Notes: generated by a model not told the origin, from the letters alone. Counted from the stretch's first letter, positions 1-9,192 are shown. The stretch: 58,870 nucleotides of DNA from Roseburia sp. (GCA_023667765.1 JAMOZS010000002.1:1-58870), one strand, 5' to 3'. Program-made: numbers and translations.

Positions 1-26
1 GAGCTTCCAGACTGCTCCACCCCGCG
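1..26 (-). tRNA. Initiator tRNA-fMet, 5' part only (cut by window edge)
   Basis: Read on the minus strand from position 26, the sequence begins CGCGGGGTGGAGCAG and continues into the D-arm before the window ends. A 5' C followed by GCGGGG, together with the GGAGCAG D-stem, is the usual start of bacterial initiator tRNA, whose first base is unpaired with A72. The anticodon is outside the window, so the call rests on the 5' third only. It lies downstream of tRNA-Tyr in the same direction, with no terminator visible between them, and the two are probably transcribed together. Confidence 0.75.
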
Positions 27-92
27 ATATTTAATTATTATATTATATCCTCTTTCTTGAAAATGATTCCAAAATTATCCAAAAAAGAAAAA

Positions 93-174
93 TGGATGGA
101 GGTGGATTCGAACCACCGAAGCAATTTGCAGCAGATTTACAGTCTGTCCCCTTTGGCCACTCGGGAATCCATCC
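93..174 (-). tRNA. tRNA-Tyr (anticodon GTA)
   Basis: The minus strand folds as a class II tRNA of 82 nt. The acceptor stem is GGATGGA paired with TCCATCC, with discriminator A. The anticodon loop holds GTA (CTGTAAA), there is a long variable arm, and the T-arm contains GGTTCGAATCC. The 3' CCA is not encoded: T-rich sequence follows the discriminator directly. Maturation therefore needs the CCA-adding enzyme, a copy of which is in this window at 13821-15176. Confidence 0.95.
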
Positions 175-260
175 GTTTTAGATACGTCGTATAACGCCAT
201 AAAAGCTACAAGCGCCTGCGCATCTATCCAACAGTTTAGCCCTTGGCTAAACCGCTACAA

Positions 261-289
261 ATTGTAACATAATTTCACACGAAATGCAA
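261..289 (-). promoter_or_regulatory. Probable sigma-A promoter of the tRNA-Tyr/fMet unit
   Basis: On the minus strand TTGCAT (284-289) and TACAAT (261-266) are separated by 17 bp, a near-consensus vegetative promoter. It lies about 90 nt before tRNA-Tyr and just after the amylase gene. A hairpin with arms GTTTAGCC/GGCTAAAC (234-252) lies between the promoter and the tRNA; it has no T-run, so it may be a processing signal rather than a terminator. Confidence 0.5.
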
Positions 290-295
290 GCGCTG

Positions 296-2575
296 CTAGA
301 AGAAAAATCTCCTTTTTCGGCGAAGCTTCTCCTCCAAAGAAAGCTCCTCCGACTGTGTTTCAGACCCGGATGAAACTGCGCCTGACACAGTTGCTTCCCC
401 TCCCGGATTATTAGCGCCATCGCTTTTTGCCCCGGCTTCGTCCATGTCTGCCTTCTCATTGCCGACCTGTGTCTCCTCCTCCACATAGCTTAATATAGTC
501 GCTGACGTTCTGGGCAGTTTTATGGTTATTTTTCCCGCCCGAAGCGGATATTCCAATCCGCCCATCACATGCCCGCCCTCCGCAGTCTGCAGCAGAAGCT
601 GCATCGTACCGGTTCTGGGCGTACCGATTTCCCAGATATTTATTTCCTTTTCTATCTCATGATTATTATTGTTAATCAGAATAATGGACTGATTTTTTTC
701 GTTAAAGCGCCCATAGGCCAGGAAATTATAATCGCTGTCTACATTCTTTATGGAGCCTGTGCGCAGCTCCTTATGCTCTCTGCGCAGCCGTATCATATCC
801 CTGTGAAATGCAATCAATTCCTTATCCTCATGTCCCCAGGGATAGGTGCGCCGATTATCAGGGTCCGTGAATCCGCATAGCCCCGCCTCATCTCCATAAT
901 ATATCGTGGGAGCGCCCATCCAGGTCATCTGCATCACCACACCTTCCATAAATACCGCCTTATTTATATCCTGCTCCGCCGCCTGAGGGCCCAGGGTACT
1001 GGTGCGGCCCACCTTATGGTTGGTTCGGGTCATAAAACGGGAATGGTCATGGTTGGAAAGCTCATTCATAGCCACCTGAAAGCTGGGCATGGCAAAGCTT
1101 GCCGTATGATGGTACATAGCTCCCCAGAAGCTCTCGGCATTCCCCAGCAAATCCTCCCGAAAATCATCGCTGTGCTTTTCCATACCGGTAAGAAACCAGG
1201 TCACCGGCTCCATAAAGGCGTCATAGTTCATCACCGTGTCCCATTCATCGCCCTGCAGCCATTCCTTTGTATTGCCGTAATGCTCCGCTAAAATAATGGC
1301 CTCCGGATTGGCTTCCTTCACCGCCTTGCGGAATTCCTTCCAAAAATAATGATTGTATTCCGGGCTATGCCCCAAATCCGCCGCCACATCCAATCGCCAG
1401 CCGTCCGCGCTATAGGGCGGCGACACCCACTTCCGGCCGATATACAATACATAATCAAACAATTCCTTGGAATTCTCGTAATTCAGCTTTGGCAAAGTAT
1501 TATGTCCCCACCAACCATCATAGGAATCGTTATAGGGCCATTTATGATTCTCCCGAAAGTCGAAATAACTCCGATAGGGACTGTTTTCACTCACATAAGC
1601 GCCCTTTTCATAGCCCTCGGCATTCTCATAAATTCGTTCTCTGTCTATCCACTTATTAAAGGAGCCGCAATGATTAAACACTCCGTCCAGAATCACCCGC
1701 ATACCCCGTTTATGGGCCTCCTCCACCACTTTTGCAAAAAGCGCGTTGCCGGCCTCCAAATTCTCCTTATTCGCCACGCGATGAATATATTTTCCGGCCT
1801 CCCGGTTTTCCTGACAACCGGGCTGTAAAAGCTCTCCCTTTTCCGATACGATTTTTCCCAGATGGGGGTCGATATAGTCGTAATCCTGCACATCATACTT
1901 GTGATTGGAAGGCGATACAAAAAGCGGGTTAAAATAAATAACCTCCACGCCCAAATCCTCAAGATAATCCAATTTATCCAACACGCCCTGTAAATCTCCG
2001 CCGTAGAACTCCCGCACGTCCATAGCCTGAGGATAACGGCTCCAATCCTCCACCCGGTGTACCTGCTCCCCGATATAGCAATATTCCCCTGTTTCCACAT
2101 CATTAGACGGGTCTCCGTTGCAAAAGCGATCCACATATATCTGGTACATGACGGCCCCCTTGGCCCAGTCAGGAGTCTTAAAACCGGGAATAATCACAAA
2201 GCCGTAATACTCATTGACCTCCTGCACCAGTCCCCGGATATCAAAATAACCCGTGATATTTCCCGTCTGCACCTCAAAATAATAGCATACCTTTTCATTT
2301 TCCAATTGGAGCTCACAGCTGTAAAAATCAAATTCCTTTTTGGTTTCCACTTTCTTCATAATATGTTTTTCGCCCTTGGACACTAAAAATACCCTGTCAA
2401 TATTATTTTTGGCCGTCCGAAAACGTATTGTCACCAAATCATAGGAAGAAGGCTCCGCCGGGGATAGATATTCGGCTGTGGTATCCGAGAACAACGCCCT
2501 TCTGTTGAAAACAGGACGCATGGTTGAGATATACTGCTGCTTATATTCCGTTATACGCTGCTTATCATAATCCAT
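296..2575 (-). CDS. Glycoside hydrolase family 13 protein (neopullulanase/cyclomaltodextrinase-like)
   Basis: Predicted intracellular alpha-glucan hydrolase of 759 aa acting on maltodextrins, cyclodextrins or pullulan-type oligosaccharides. ATG at 2575 is chosen because GGAG lies 6 nt upstream; an in-frame ATG at 2632 has no ribosome site. In the longer numbering (19 residues extra), an N-terminal beta-sandwich resembling CBM34 (about 50-140) precedes the GH13 barrel. The GH13 motifs are DGVFNH (316-321), the nucleophile in GWRLDVA (D415), the acid/base in ILAEH (E450) and the transition-state Asp in NHD (D529). There is no signal peptide. The last 60 residues are a low-complexity Gly/Ala/Ser/Glu tail ending in a basic cluster followed by FFF, which is unusual for the family. 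Subfamily (GH13_20 or similar) is inferred from the N-terminal domain and overall resemblance. Confidence 0.88.
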   Translation of the reverse strand: MDYDKQRITEYKQQYISTMRPVFNRRALFSDTTAEYLSPAEPSSYDLVTIRFRTAKNNIDRVFLVSKGEKHIMKKVETKKEFDFYSCELQLENEKVCYYFEVQTGNITGYFDIRGLVQEVNEYYGFVIIPGFKTPDWAKGAVMYQIYVDRFCNGDPSNDVETGEYCYIGEQVHRVEDWSRYPQAMDVREFYGGDLQGVLDKLDYLEDLGVEVIYFNPLFVSPSNHKYDVQDYDYIDPHLGKIVSEKGELLQPGCQENREAGKYIHRVANKENLEAGNALFAKVVEEAHKRGMRVILDGVFNHCGSFNKWIDRERIYENAEGYEKGAYVSENSPYRSYFDFRENHKWPYNDSYDGWWGHNTLPKLNYENSKELFDYVLYIGRKWVSPPYSADGWRLDVAADLGHSPEYNHYFWKEFRKAVKEANPEAIILAEHYGNTKEWLQGDEWDTVMNYDAFMEPVTWFLTGMEKHSDDFREDLLGNAESFWGAMYHHTASFAMPSFQVAMNELSNHDHSRFMTRTNHKVGRTSTLGPQAAEQDINKAVFMEGVVMQMTWMGAPTIYYGDEAGLCGFTDPDNRRTYPWGHEDKELIAFHRDMIRLRREHKELRTGSIKNVDSDYNFLAYGRFNEKNQSIILINNNNHEIEKEINIWEIGTPRTGTMQLLLQTAEGGHVMGGLEYPLRAGKITIKLPRTSATILSYVEEETQVGNEKADMDEAGAKSDGANNPGGEATVSGAVSSGSETQSEELSLEEKLRRKRRFFF

Positions 2576-2766
2576 AAAAATCTCCATTCCGAAGCGTTCG
2601 GCACAAAAGCTTTCTTCTACGTCTGCCGGCAAGACTTATTTGTGACGCTTCGGCACAAACAGCCCTATCAAAAATCAATCCTTTTTATCTTCTGATGTAT
2701 ACAGTATATTATCGTAACAGCCCAGCTATAGTATTATTTTACCATTTTGTAAGAGAAATATAAAGT

Positions 2767-2793
2767 AAAAAAGACAGCTAGGCTGTCTTTTTT
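2767..2793. terminator. Bidirectional rho-independent terminator
   Basis: A perfect hairpin with stem AAAAAAGACAGC/GCTGTCTTTTTT and a three-base loop has a T-run in either direction. It lies about 190 bp downstream of ftsH and about 190 bp upstream of the amylase start, so it should end ftsH transcription on the minus strand. The rest of 2576-2983 is AT-rich and contains no credible gene. Confidence 0.75.
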
Positions 2794-2895
2794 AGAGAAG
2801 GTATTTCTTTCTTATGGGGTATAGCAAAAACTATATAATGTATTGGGGGGGTTACGAGTATTATCATAACATCCGCATCCCATTTTGCCTATTCC

Positions 2896-2975
2896 CAAAA
2901 TACACAAATATCACAATTCTTACTTTTAGTTTTTGTATATTATATACAAAAACAGTTCGTGCAAAATACACAAAT
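2896..2975. repeat. 14-bp direct repeats flanking an 11-bp inverted repeat
   Basis: CAAAATACACAAAT occurs at 2896-2909 and again, identically, at 2962-2975. Between them GTTTTTGTATA and its exact complement TATACAAAAAC form an inverted repeat (2929-2953) with a 3-nt spacer. The block lies immediately downstream of the ftsH stop codon. It could be a protein-binding site, a weak terminator or a mobile-element scar; nothing in the sequence decides between them. Confidence 0.7.
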
Positions 2976-2983
2976 CTTTATCC

Positions 2984-4810
2984 TCAAGACTGGAACAATG
3001 CCTCAAACTCCTCCCGGTTAATCTTTTCCTTCTCCAGAAGAAGCTTTGCACAGCTATGCAGCACATTCTCATGTTTCAGAATAACAGCCTTCGCCTCCGC
3101 ATAACAGCTGTCTATGATATCCTTTATCTCCTTGTCAATCTGAGCGGTAACGGACTCGCTGTAAGCCTTCGCATGAGCAAGATCCCTTCCGATAAATACC
3201 TCATCATCATCATTGTCATAGCTGATTACGCCGATATTATCGGACATACCATAGCGGGTAACCATGTTGCGGGCCATTTTGGTGGCCTTTTTGATGTCGC
3301 TGGAGGCTCCCGTTGTGATATCCTTGAAGATAATTTCCTCCGCTATGCGGCCGCCCAGAGATACCATAATATCCTGAAGCATCTGCCCTTTGGTCAGAAA
3401 CATTTCGTCCTTTTCCGGCAGAGGCATGGTATAGCCCGCTGCGCCAATACCGGTGGGAATAATGGAAACCGTATATACCGGACCTACATCAGGAAGCACA
3501 TGAAACAATATGGCATGACCGGCTTCATGATATGCCGTAATTCTCTTCTCCTTATCGGAGATAATTCGGCTCTTTTTCTCCGCACCGATGCCTACCTTAA
3601 TAAAGGCCTTGCGAATATCCTGCTGAGAAACATATACCTTTCCGTTCTTTGCAGCGTCAATTGCCGCCTCGTTCAACAAATTCTCCAAATCAGCGCCGGT
3701 AAAGCCTGCCGTGGTCTGGGCTATTTGCTTTAAATCCACATCCTCCGCAAGGGGTTTGTTCTTGGCATGTACCTTCAGGATTTCCTCACGACCGCCTACA
3801 TCAGGCGCGCCTACGGCCACTTTTCGGTCAAAACGCCCGGGGCGGAGAATGGCCGGGTCTAAGATATCCACGCGATTCGTAGCCGCCATAATTATGATGC
3901 CCTCATTTTCGCCGAAGCCGTCCATCTCTACCAGCAACTGGTTTAAGGTCTGCTCCCGCTCATCATGACCGCCGCCAAGACCCGTTCCTCTGCGTCTCGC
4001 AACCGCATCAATCTCATCAATAAATACAATACAGGGCGCGCTCCTTTTGGCATTCGCAAACATATCACGGACACGGGCGGCGCCCACGCCTACAAACATT
4101 TCCACAAAGTCGGAACCGGATATGCTGAAAAACGGGACACCGGCCTCACCTGCCACAGCCTTTGCCAACAGAGTCTTACCTGTACCGGGAGGGCCTTCCA
4201 GCAGTACGCCCTTCGGGATTCTTGCTCCCACCCGGGTATACTTGGCAGGCTCCTTCAGGAAATCAACGATTTCCTGAAGCTCCTCCTTCTCCTCCTTCAA
4301 CCCGGCTACCTGGTCAAAGGTAATCGTCTTTTCACCCATCTGCATCTTGGCACTGCTCTTACCGAAATTCAACATTTTATTGGAGCTGCTGTTGGCATTT
4401 TCGCTATTCTGGGCATTGAACAGCATAAAGAGAAACGCCGCCACCGCCAACACAATCAACATAGGTATCAAGCTGGTGAATACCCAGCTCTCCCGCTTCA
4501 CGTCTTCAATCTCCGGGGCTATGCCATAGCTTCTGACCAGGGCTTCCGCCTCCGTCACATCTGTCACATAGAGCTTTTTGTTGATATCATTCTTCAGGAC
4601 AATATTCAGAAAACCTGTGGGCGTCTCACTGTTAGGCGTGATAACCACCTCTGCAATCTGACCTGCCTCCATGTCCGCAATCAGCTCTTCCCTGGAATAA
4701 TCCTCCTCCCGATTATTAAACAGATTAATACCTATAATGACCGCAAAGAGAATGAGAATAAATACGATATAAGAGCCTATGCCCCCGCTTTTGTTACTTT
4801 TTTGAAACAT
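2984..4810 (-). CDS. ftsH: ATP-dependent zinc metalloprotease FtsH
   Basis: Membrane-bound AAA+ protease (608 aa) that degrades misfolded and regulatory membrane proteins. Visible elements are TM1 at about 13-31, a small external domain, TM2 at about 111-132, the AAA module with Walker A GPPGTGKT (206-213), Walker B IVFIDEID (261-268) and the second region of homology [19 protein letters not shown] (311-329), and the zinc site HEAGH (428-432). Length and order are typical. It follows hpt by 23 bp in a tilS-hpt-ftsH cluster, the classical Firmicute arrangement. The C-terminus (QS at 608) is short, without the disordered tail of some homologues. Confidence 0.97.
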   Translation of the reverse strand: MFQKSNKSGGIGSYIVFILILFAVIIGINLFNNREEDYSREELIADMEAGQIAEVVITPNSETPTGFLNIVLKNDINKKLYVTDVTEAEALVRSYGIAPEIEDVKRESWVFTSLIPMLIVLAVAAFLFMLFNAQNSENANSSSNKMLNFGKSSAKMQMGEKTITFDQVAGLKEEKEELQEIVDFLKEPAKYTRVGARIPKGVLLEGPPGTGKTLLAKAVAGEAGVPFFSISGSDFVEMFVGVGAARVRDMFANAKRSAPCIVFIDEIDAVARRRGTGLGGGHDEREQTLNQLLVEMDGFGENEGIIIMAATNRVDILDPAILRPGRFDRKVAVGAPDVGGREEILKVHAKNKPLAEDVDLKQIAQTTAGFTGADLENLLNEAAIDAAKNGKVYVSQQDIRKAFIKVGIGAEKKSRIISDKEKRITAYHEAGHAILFHVLPDVGPVYTVSIIPTGIGAAGYTMPLPEKDEMFLTKGQMLQDIMVSLGGRIAEEIIFKDITTGASSDIKKATKMARNMVTRYGMSDNIGVISYDNDDDEVFIGRDLAHAKAYSESVTAQIDKEIKDIIDSCYAEAKAVILKHENVLHSCAKLLLEKEKINREEFEALFQS

Positions 4811-4833
4811 TACAGTCCTCCTGCAAAAACTTT

Positions 4834-5358
4834 CTATTCAAATTCCACCACTCCAATATAAGGAAGGTTCCTGTACTTCTGGTCATAATCCAGACCGTAG
4901 CCCACCACAAACTCATCCGGAATCGCAAAACCGGTATAATCCACCTTCACATCCGTCACTCTTCTGTCGGGCTTATCCAGCAACGTACACAATCGCAGGC
5001 TTCTGGGCCCTCTAAGCTTTAGCCTCTCCAAAAGACAGCTCAGGGTTCTGCCGCTGTCTATAATATCCTCCACCACCAGAACATCCTTATCCGTGATAGA
5101 TTCGTCCAAATCCTTGATAATCTTAACGTCACCATTGGATTTCGTACCGCTTCCGTAACTGGAAACACTCATAAAATCCAAGGAAACAGGCACTGTAATC
5201 CTCTTCGCCAGCTCACACATAAAAAAACTTCCTCCCTTGAGTACGCAAATCAGATGTACCTGCTTCCCTTCATAATCTCTGCTTATCTGATTTCCGATTG
5301 CCTTTATGCGTTCATCTACCTCTTTCTCCGACAACATCACCCTAATGCGCTCAGCCAT
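4834..5358 (-). CDS. hpt: Hypoxanthine(-guanine) phosphoribosyltransferase
   Basis: Purine-salvage enzyme (174 aa) converting hypoxanthine or guanine plus PRPP to IMP or GMP. The PRPP-binding signature VLVVEDIIDSGRT lies at about residues 93-105, and a flexible-loop segment (SSYGSGT) precedes it. The C-terminal DYDQKYRNLPYIGVV is characteristic of bacterial Hpt. It sits between tilS (16 bp upstream) and ftsH (23 bp downstream) and is surely cotranscribed with them. Confidence 0.95.
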   Translation of the reverse strand: MAERIRVMLSEKEVDERIKAIGNQISRDYEGKQVHLICVLKGGSFFMCELAKRITVPVSLDFMSVSSYGSGTKSNGDVKIIKDLDESITDKDVLVVEDIIDSGRTLSCLLERLKLRGPRSLRLCTLLDKPDRRVTDVKVDYTGFAIPDEFVVGYGLDYDQKYRNLPYIGVVEFE

Positions 5359-5374
5359 CCTTATCCTCCGTTTC

Positions 5375-6856
5375 TCAGCTCTCTGGAGCCCCTTCCATTA
5401 ATTGTACCTGTAAAATACGATTTGTATTCTCATTTATTTTAACCGCTTCACTGATACGATATCCCGCAAGCCACAGTACATGACTGCCTGCTGCCAGCAG
5501 CGGAATCGTCGTCCTCTCCTGTCTGGGGATTTTTTCAGTAATCATATAGTTCTTTAAAGACTTATGACAGATACTGCCATCTTTTCCCCGTATGGTCAGG
5601 TAATCCCCGGTCTGTCTGGTACGAAGTATCAGCGATTCTTTTATTTTATCATAATCAAACCATTTCGTATACTTATTTTGCGGAATATTCCTGTTTTTTT
5701 TCATTAATTCCTGCCCCTCCAACAGCCGGAAAACAAAAATCCTGCCCTGAAAGGAAAGCTGCAGCGGATTTTTCGACAACTCCGCCCCATCCACAAGAAG
5801 CTGCAAATCCTCTGCTTCACGACACTCCTTGCAAACCTCCAGGATTACATTTTCATATTCCCGCCGGGCGATTATGCCAAAGGGAAAATTCAAACCCTTG
5901 CCGCTTTCCCCTGTAAACAACCCCTGTAATGACGTCACATGGATATAGGCAATATCCTTCTGCCCGGGACTTAATTGCTGCAGCATATAGAGCAGCGCCC
6001 TTTTCTGCAAAATCACAGGGAGGGCCAAAAAGGGCTGTATCCGCAATATCACCTTCCTATCGCTTATCTTTGCCCCATCCGTCTGCCCCGACTCCTGTAT
6101 ACATTCCTTAAGGGCCCTATCCGTCTGCCGGCTTAAATAATCCTCTGTCTCAGCCAGCAGCTCCGCACTCTGACAGAGATGGCGAATCACTCCCCGTGAA
6201 ATATGCTCCTCCGCATAGGGCAGAATATGATGACGAATACGGTTTCGGGTATAATCATCCTTTTCGTTGGTGCTGTCCCGACAAAAGCTCCTGTTACACG
6301 CCTGCAGATAGGCCTCTATTTCCTCCCGTTCCAGACATAGTAAGGGCCGGATAACGGCATCCCTCACAGGCCGGATGCTTCCCAGACCCTTGAGCCCGCT
6401 GCCCCGGAACAGATGGAACAGCATTGTTTCCGCCCGGTCTCCTGCATGATGCGCCACCGCAATCTTTACAGGACGCCCGTTTTCAGCAGAAAGCTGCGCC
6501 GCCACTTCAAAAAAGGCCTCATATCTGACCTTGCGTCCGGCCTCCTCCTCCGAAAGTCCTTCTGCATAAGCCCGGCCCGGCACATCAGCCTCCCTCAGAT
6601 AAAAGGCAAGTCCCTGTTCCCTGCAAAGCTTCTCCACATATTCGGCATCCTGAAAGGCTTCTTTACGAATGCCATGATTCACATGGACTACCGCTATGGT
6701 AATGGCTGTCCTCCTTGCGTATGCCAGCAACAAAAACAGGAGGCAAACAGAGTCTGCCCCTCCTGAAATTCCGGCCACAACAATATCCTGCGGCTTCAGC
6801 ATATGGTGTTCCTCCATATAGGAAAACACTTTTTCTTCCGTCTGCTTTACATTCAT
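5375..6856 (-). CDS. tilS: tRNA(Ile)-lysidine synthase TilS
   Basis: ATP-pyrophosphatase (493 aa) that attaches lysine to C34 of the CAU-anticodon tRNA-Ile, switching it to read AUA. The P-loop SGGADS is at 31-36, the N-terminal HUP domain continues with HHAGDRAETMLFHLFRGSGLKGL, and a C-terminal TilS domain follows (about 390-480). The ATG at 6856 gives a family-typical N-terminus but has no clear ribosome site; the in-frame ATG of codon 19 has a good GGAGG at 7 nt spacing, so the protein could start there, shortened by 18 residues. First gene of the tilS-hpt-ftsH cluster. Confidence 0.95.
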   Translation of the reverse strand: MNVKQTEEKVFSYMEEHHMLKPQDIVVAGISGGADSVCLLFLLLAYARRTAITIAVVHVNHGIRKEAFQDAEYVEKLCREQGLAFYLREADVPGRAYAEGLSEEEAGRKVRYEAFFEVAAQLSAENGRPVKIAVAHHAGDRAETMLFHLFRGSGLKGLGSIRPVRDAVIRPLLCLEREEIEAYLQACNRSFCRDSTNEKDDYTRNRIRHHILPYAEEHISRGVIRHLCQSAELLAETEDYLSRQTDRALKECIQESGQTDGAKISDRKVILRIQPFLALPVILQKRALLYMLQQLSPGQKDIAYIHVTSLQGLFTGESGKGLNFPFGIIARREYENVILEVCKECREAEDLQLLVDGAELSKNPLQLSFQGRIFVFRLLEGQELMKKNRNIPQNKYTKWFDYDKIKESLILRTRQTGDYLTIRGKDGSICHKSLKNYMITEKIPRQERTTIPLLAAGSHVLWLAGYRISEAVKINENTNRILQVQLMEGAPES

Positions 6857-6908
6857 CGTATTTAAATGTTAGCTCATATTGGCAAAAAAGTCAAATTAAG
6901 CCAGGTTG

Positions 6909-8087
6909 TTACACATTTTCCCAGATTCCCGCAACTAAGACAGTCATATCATCTTTAATATGGCCGCCGCTTAAGAAAATCGCCATCTGCAGGATAGCTT
7001 CCGCTATTTCCTGGGGATTCTGCTCCTCCATCCGGGACAGCTGTTCACAGACAGCCTCCTCATAATTATTCTCGCTGAATACATCCAATACCCCGTCTGT
7101 CAGCATAATGAGATAATCCCCATCCTTCAGATGACAGTGATGCTGCTTCACATCTACATTCTGAAAGATTCCCAAGGGCAGATTCCCTCCGGAAATAAGC
7201 TCTATTTCTTTATTGCGTTTCATAAAGGACGCTGCGCCTCCCACCTTGCAAAAATCGCAGCTCCCCTGATACAAATCCAGGCAGCACATATCCAGCGTGG
7301 GATGACTAATCCCCTCCTCCCTGGCAAACATAGCCGCATTGACTAAATTTACCGCCCGTCTGGGATGATACCCTGTCTCCAGAAGCTTTTCCATCAAATC
7401 CAATACCTGTCCACTGTCCTCACAGGCCTTTTCCCCCGAACCGGTGCCATCCGATAAAAGTATGGTCATCTTCCCCCGCTCTGATTCTATAATAGAGTAA
7501 TTATCGCCGGAAATATTTTCCTTATCCTTCACTACTCTGGCAAGGCCGGTCAGGGTGATATAGGAAGCCTCCTCCACAAAAAGAAAAGTGCGGCTCACAT
7601 GGTCCACCAGAAAAGGACTGTTTACCGACAGACGAAGCTTTTTTTTCAAAAGCACACACAGCATGTCCGCAACCGCCTCCGCAGGCACGCCGCCCTTCCT
7701 CTGGCTGCGCAGCGTGAGAACCAGTGTCAGCCTCTCCTCCCCTCCCGGTATATAATAAGAATTTTCTAATAGAATCCCCTCCGCCTTTAATGCATGGCAT
7801 AAAAATCGAGCCTTTTTTTCCTGCAAAGACTGATAGCAAAATACTTCCCCTGCCATCTGCGTCATAATCTGGGCCATCTCATTTAAATTAGTACAAATCA
7901 CCTGTCTGTTCTCCCAGAGTCTGTGTTTTTCCAAGATACTGCGTCTGTCCTCCCCATAACCCTCGAACTCTCCTTCGAAGCTCTTTGCCAGCTCCCTGAA
8001 GCTGTCGGCATATCCCAAAAGCCTTTGTCTGCATAACTCCGGCATTTGCAGCTGCTGCTTTTTCTCCTCAAATAATAACATTTTCAT
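6909..8087 (-). CDS. SpoIIE-type PP2C phosphatase lacking the membrane domain
   Basis: Serine phosphatase of 392 aa related to stage II sporulation protein E, which in Bacillus dephosphorylates SpoIIAA to activate sigma-F in the forespore. The PP2C core is intact, with SGDNYS, LSDGTGSGEKA, a central helical region, MLTDGVLD and KDDMTVLV in order. Classical SpoIIE is about 800 aa with some ten N-terminal transmembrane helices; none are present here and no remnants are seen upstream, where a terminator and a repeat occupy the space. The protein is therefore predicted to be soluble. The position between divIC and tilS is where spoIIE normally lies in Clostridia, so it is probably a shortened spoIIE rather than a paralogue. 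Confidence 0.85.
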   Translation of the reverse strand: MKMLLFEEKKQQLQMPELCRQRLLGYADSFRELAKSFEGEFEGYGEDRRSILEKHRLWENRQVICTNLNEMAQIMTQMAGEVFCYQSLQEKKARFLCHALKAEGILLENSYYIPGGEERLTLVLTLRSQRKGGVPAEAVADMLCVLLKKKLRLSVNSPFLVDHVSRTFLFVEEASYITLTGLARVVKDKENISGDNYSIIESERGKMTILLSDGTGSGEKACEDSGQVLDLMEKLLETGYHPRRAVNLVNAAMFAREEGISHPTLDMCCLDLYQGSCDFCKVGGAASFMKRNKEIELISGGNLPLGIFQNVDVKQHHCHLKDGDYLIMLTDGVLDVFSENNYEEAVCEQLSRMEEQNPQEIAEAILQMAIFLSGGHIKDDMTVLVAGIWENV

Positions 8088-8176
8088 TCCCTGCCTTTCT
8101 ACTTATGCCTGCCGTCCTCTCCCGAGACTGTATCACACCGGATTTGCGCTGCAAAGCGGCAAATTCCCCTGTAAAC

Positions 8177-8235
8177 CCGTGTGCATCTGTCAGAGGCTCT
8201 AAAGAAAGACTGATTCCATCAGCCCTGCCTTAGAT
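8177..8235 (-). repeat. Dispersed 59-bp intergenic repeat, copy A
   Basis: Read on the minus strand, this 59-bp segment aligns without gaps to 19368-19426 on the plus strand, about 42 of 59 positions identical. Both begin ATCTAAGG, contain CTGAT-NNN-ATCAG, and end CACACGG. It lies in the 250-bp leader upstream of the SpoIIE-type gene, which otherwise holds AT-rich promoter-like sequence (TTGACA at 8261-8266 and TATAAT at 8234-8239 on the minus strand, but 21 bp apart and so doubtful). Confidence 0.6.
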
Positions 8236-8298
8236 TATAGGAAGTAAGGGTATATGTTTTTGTCAAAACAGGGAGCCTTTGCCTTCATTTTTTGCGAC

Positions 8299-8325
8299 AA
8301 AAAAAACAGGAGCTTCATGCTCCTG
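8299..8325 (-). terminator. Rho-independent terminator after divIC
   Basis: The minus strand forms CAGGAGC-ATGAA-GCTCCTG followed by eight T residues, 14 nt past the divIC stop codon. It should end the rqcP-yabP-yabQ-divIC transcript and separate it from the SpoIIE-type gene. Confidence 0.9.
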
Positions 8326-8338
8326 CCTGTGATTTCGG

Positions 8339-8647
8339 TTAATCCTCCTCCTGAAAAAGAATCTCACCTTCATATACCAGCCCCAGTTTATCCTTGGCTA
8401 CCTCCTCGGCATATTTCTTTGTCTGGGTATACTTTCCGAATTCTTCTATCTCCTCGGCCCGGCGCTCCTCGCTTTCCTTCTGAGCCTCCAGCTCCGCAAT
8501 TTTCACATCATAGGACGCAATCTTCTCCCGCAGCTCCACGCCTCTTACGGCTACCACCACTACAATCATCAACACTACAATGGTAACCAGGAACATACTG
8601 AACTTATTCTGATATCTCTTGCGGTAAGCGACCCTTCTTCTTGCCAT
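8339..8647 (-). CDS. divIC: Septum formation initiator DivIC/FtsB family
   Basis: Small bitopic division protein (102 aa) that pairs with FtsL/DivIB at the septum. It has a basic cytoplasmic N-terminus (MARRR...), one transmembrane helix at about 18-38 and a coiled coil (about 40-75), then the DivIC C-terminal region ending KLGLVYEGEILFQEED. ATG at 8647 is chosen by its ribosome site GAGGAA; a longer in-frame reading begins inside the recurrent GCAGAAATGAG block. Last gene of the rqcP-yabP-yabQ-divIC cluster, the same gene set as in Bacillus. Confidence 0.92.
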   Translation of the reverse strand: MARRRVAYRKRYQNKFSMFLVTIVVLMIVVVVAVRGVELREKIASYDVKIAELEAQKESEERRAEEIEEFGKYTQTKKYAEEVAKDKLGLVYEGEILFQEED

Positions 8648-8697
8648 AGCTTTCCTCATTTCTGCATACTCTTCGCCTGGCATGCAATGTATTTCCT

Positions 8698-9177
8698 CTA
8701 TAAAGTCATTTTAAGTTTTTTTAACAGAACCGTCAATCTCTTTTTGGGAATTACCTTATTTTTGGCTTTGCGAAAGGCCGCCCGCTCCTTTATTCGCACC
8801 AGCCGACGTCTGATAACTGCCGCCAGCCGTTTAAAGGGGTATACTATCCATTTTATCACCTGCTTCATGGGAAGGAGCAGCCAACCAATCAACATTGCCG
8901 CATATTTTACGAACAGCGGACTGATACATTTCTTATAGAACAGCATGCCCGCAAGCGCTCCTATCACAGCAAACCACCGCAGATTCCCATTGCTCTCATG
9001 ATACATCAAAAGGAATACTTCTTCTGCGCAATAAATCCAAAAGATGATATCCTCCAGGGACACCCAGAAAGCATTATGGGGAAATACCCGTCTGAAAACC
9101 CGCAAAATATCATATACAAAGGTAATAAAAATGCCCATAATCAGGGCATGCAGCAGAAACTCATTTTCACTTACCAT
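8698..9177 (-). CDS. yabQ: Spore cortex biosynthesis protein YabQ
   Basis: Integral membrane protein (159 aa) needed in B. subtilis for spore cortex formation. Hydrophobic helices at about 7-27, 40-58, 67-85 and 89-107 are followed by a strongly basic cytoplasmic tail (RRRLVRIKERAAFRKAKNK). The start has AGGTGA 6 nt upstream. Lies 15 bp after yabP and 50 bp before divIC in the same direction. Low sequence conservation is normal for the family; the context makes the call firm. Confidence 0.88.
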   Translation of the reverse strand: MVSENEFLLHALIMGIFITFVYDILRVFRRVFPHNAFWVSLEDIIFWIYCAEEVFLLMYHESNGNLRWFAVIGALAGMLFYKKCISPLFVKYAAMLIGWLLLPMKQVIKWIVYPFKRLAAVIRRRLVRIKERAAFRKAKNKVIPKKRLTVLLKKLKMTL

Positions 9178-9192
9178 AGACCGTCACCTGCT

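Noticed and set aside
247-486. 79-aa minus-strand frame and other long overlapping frames opposite the amylase, ftsH, leuA and gyrA genes
   Set aside because: They lie within recognised genes in other frames, lack ribosome sites and show no family resemblance.
2814-3104. Plus-strand frame downstream of ftsH
   Set aside because: AT-rich translation with no domain, and the second half is antisense to ftsH.
8234-8266. TTGACA/TATAAT promoter before the SpoIIE-type gene
   Set aside because: Both boxes are near consensus but 21 bp apart, outside the range for sigma-A, and partly inside the repeat.
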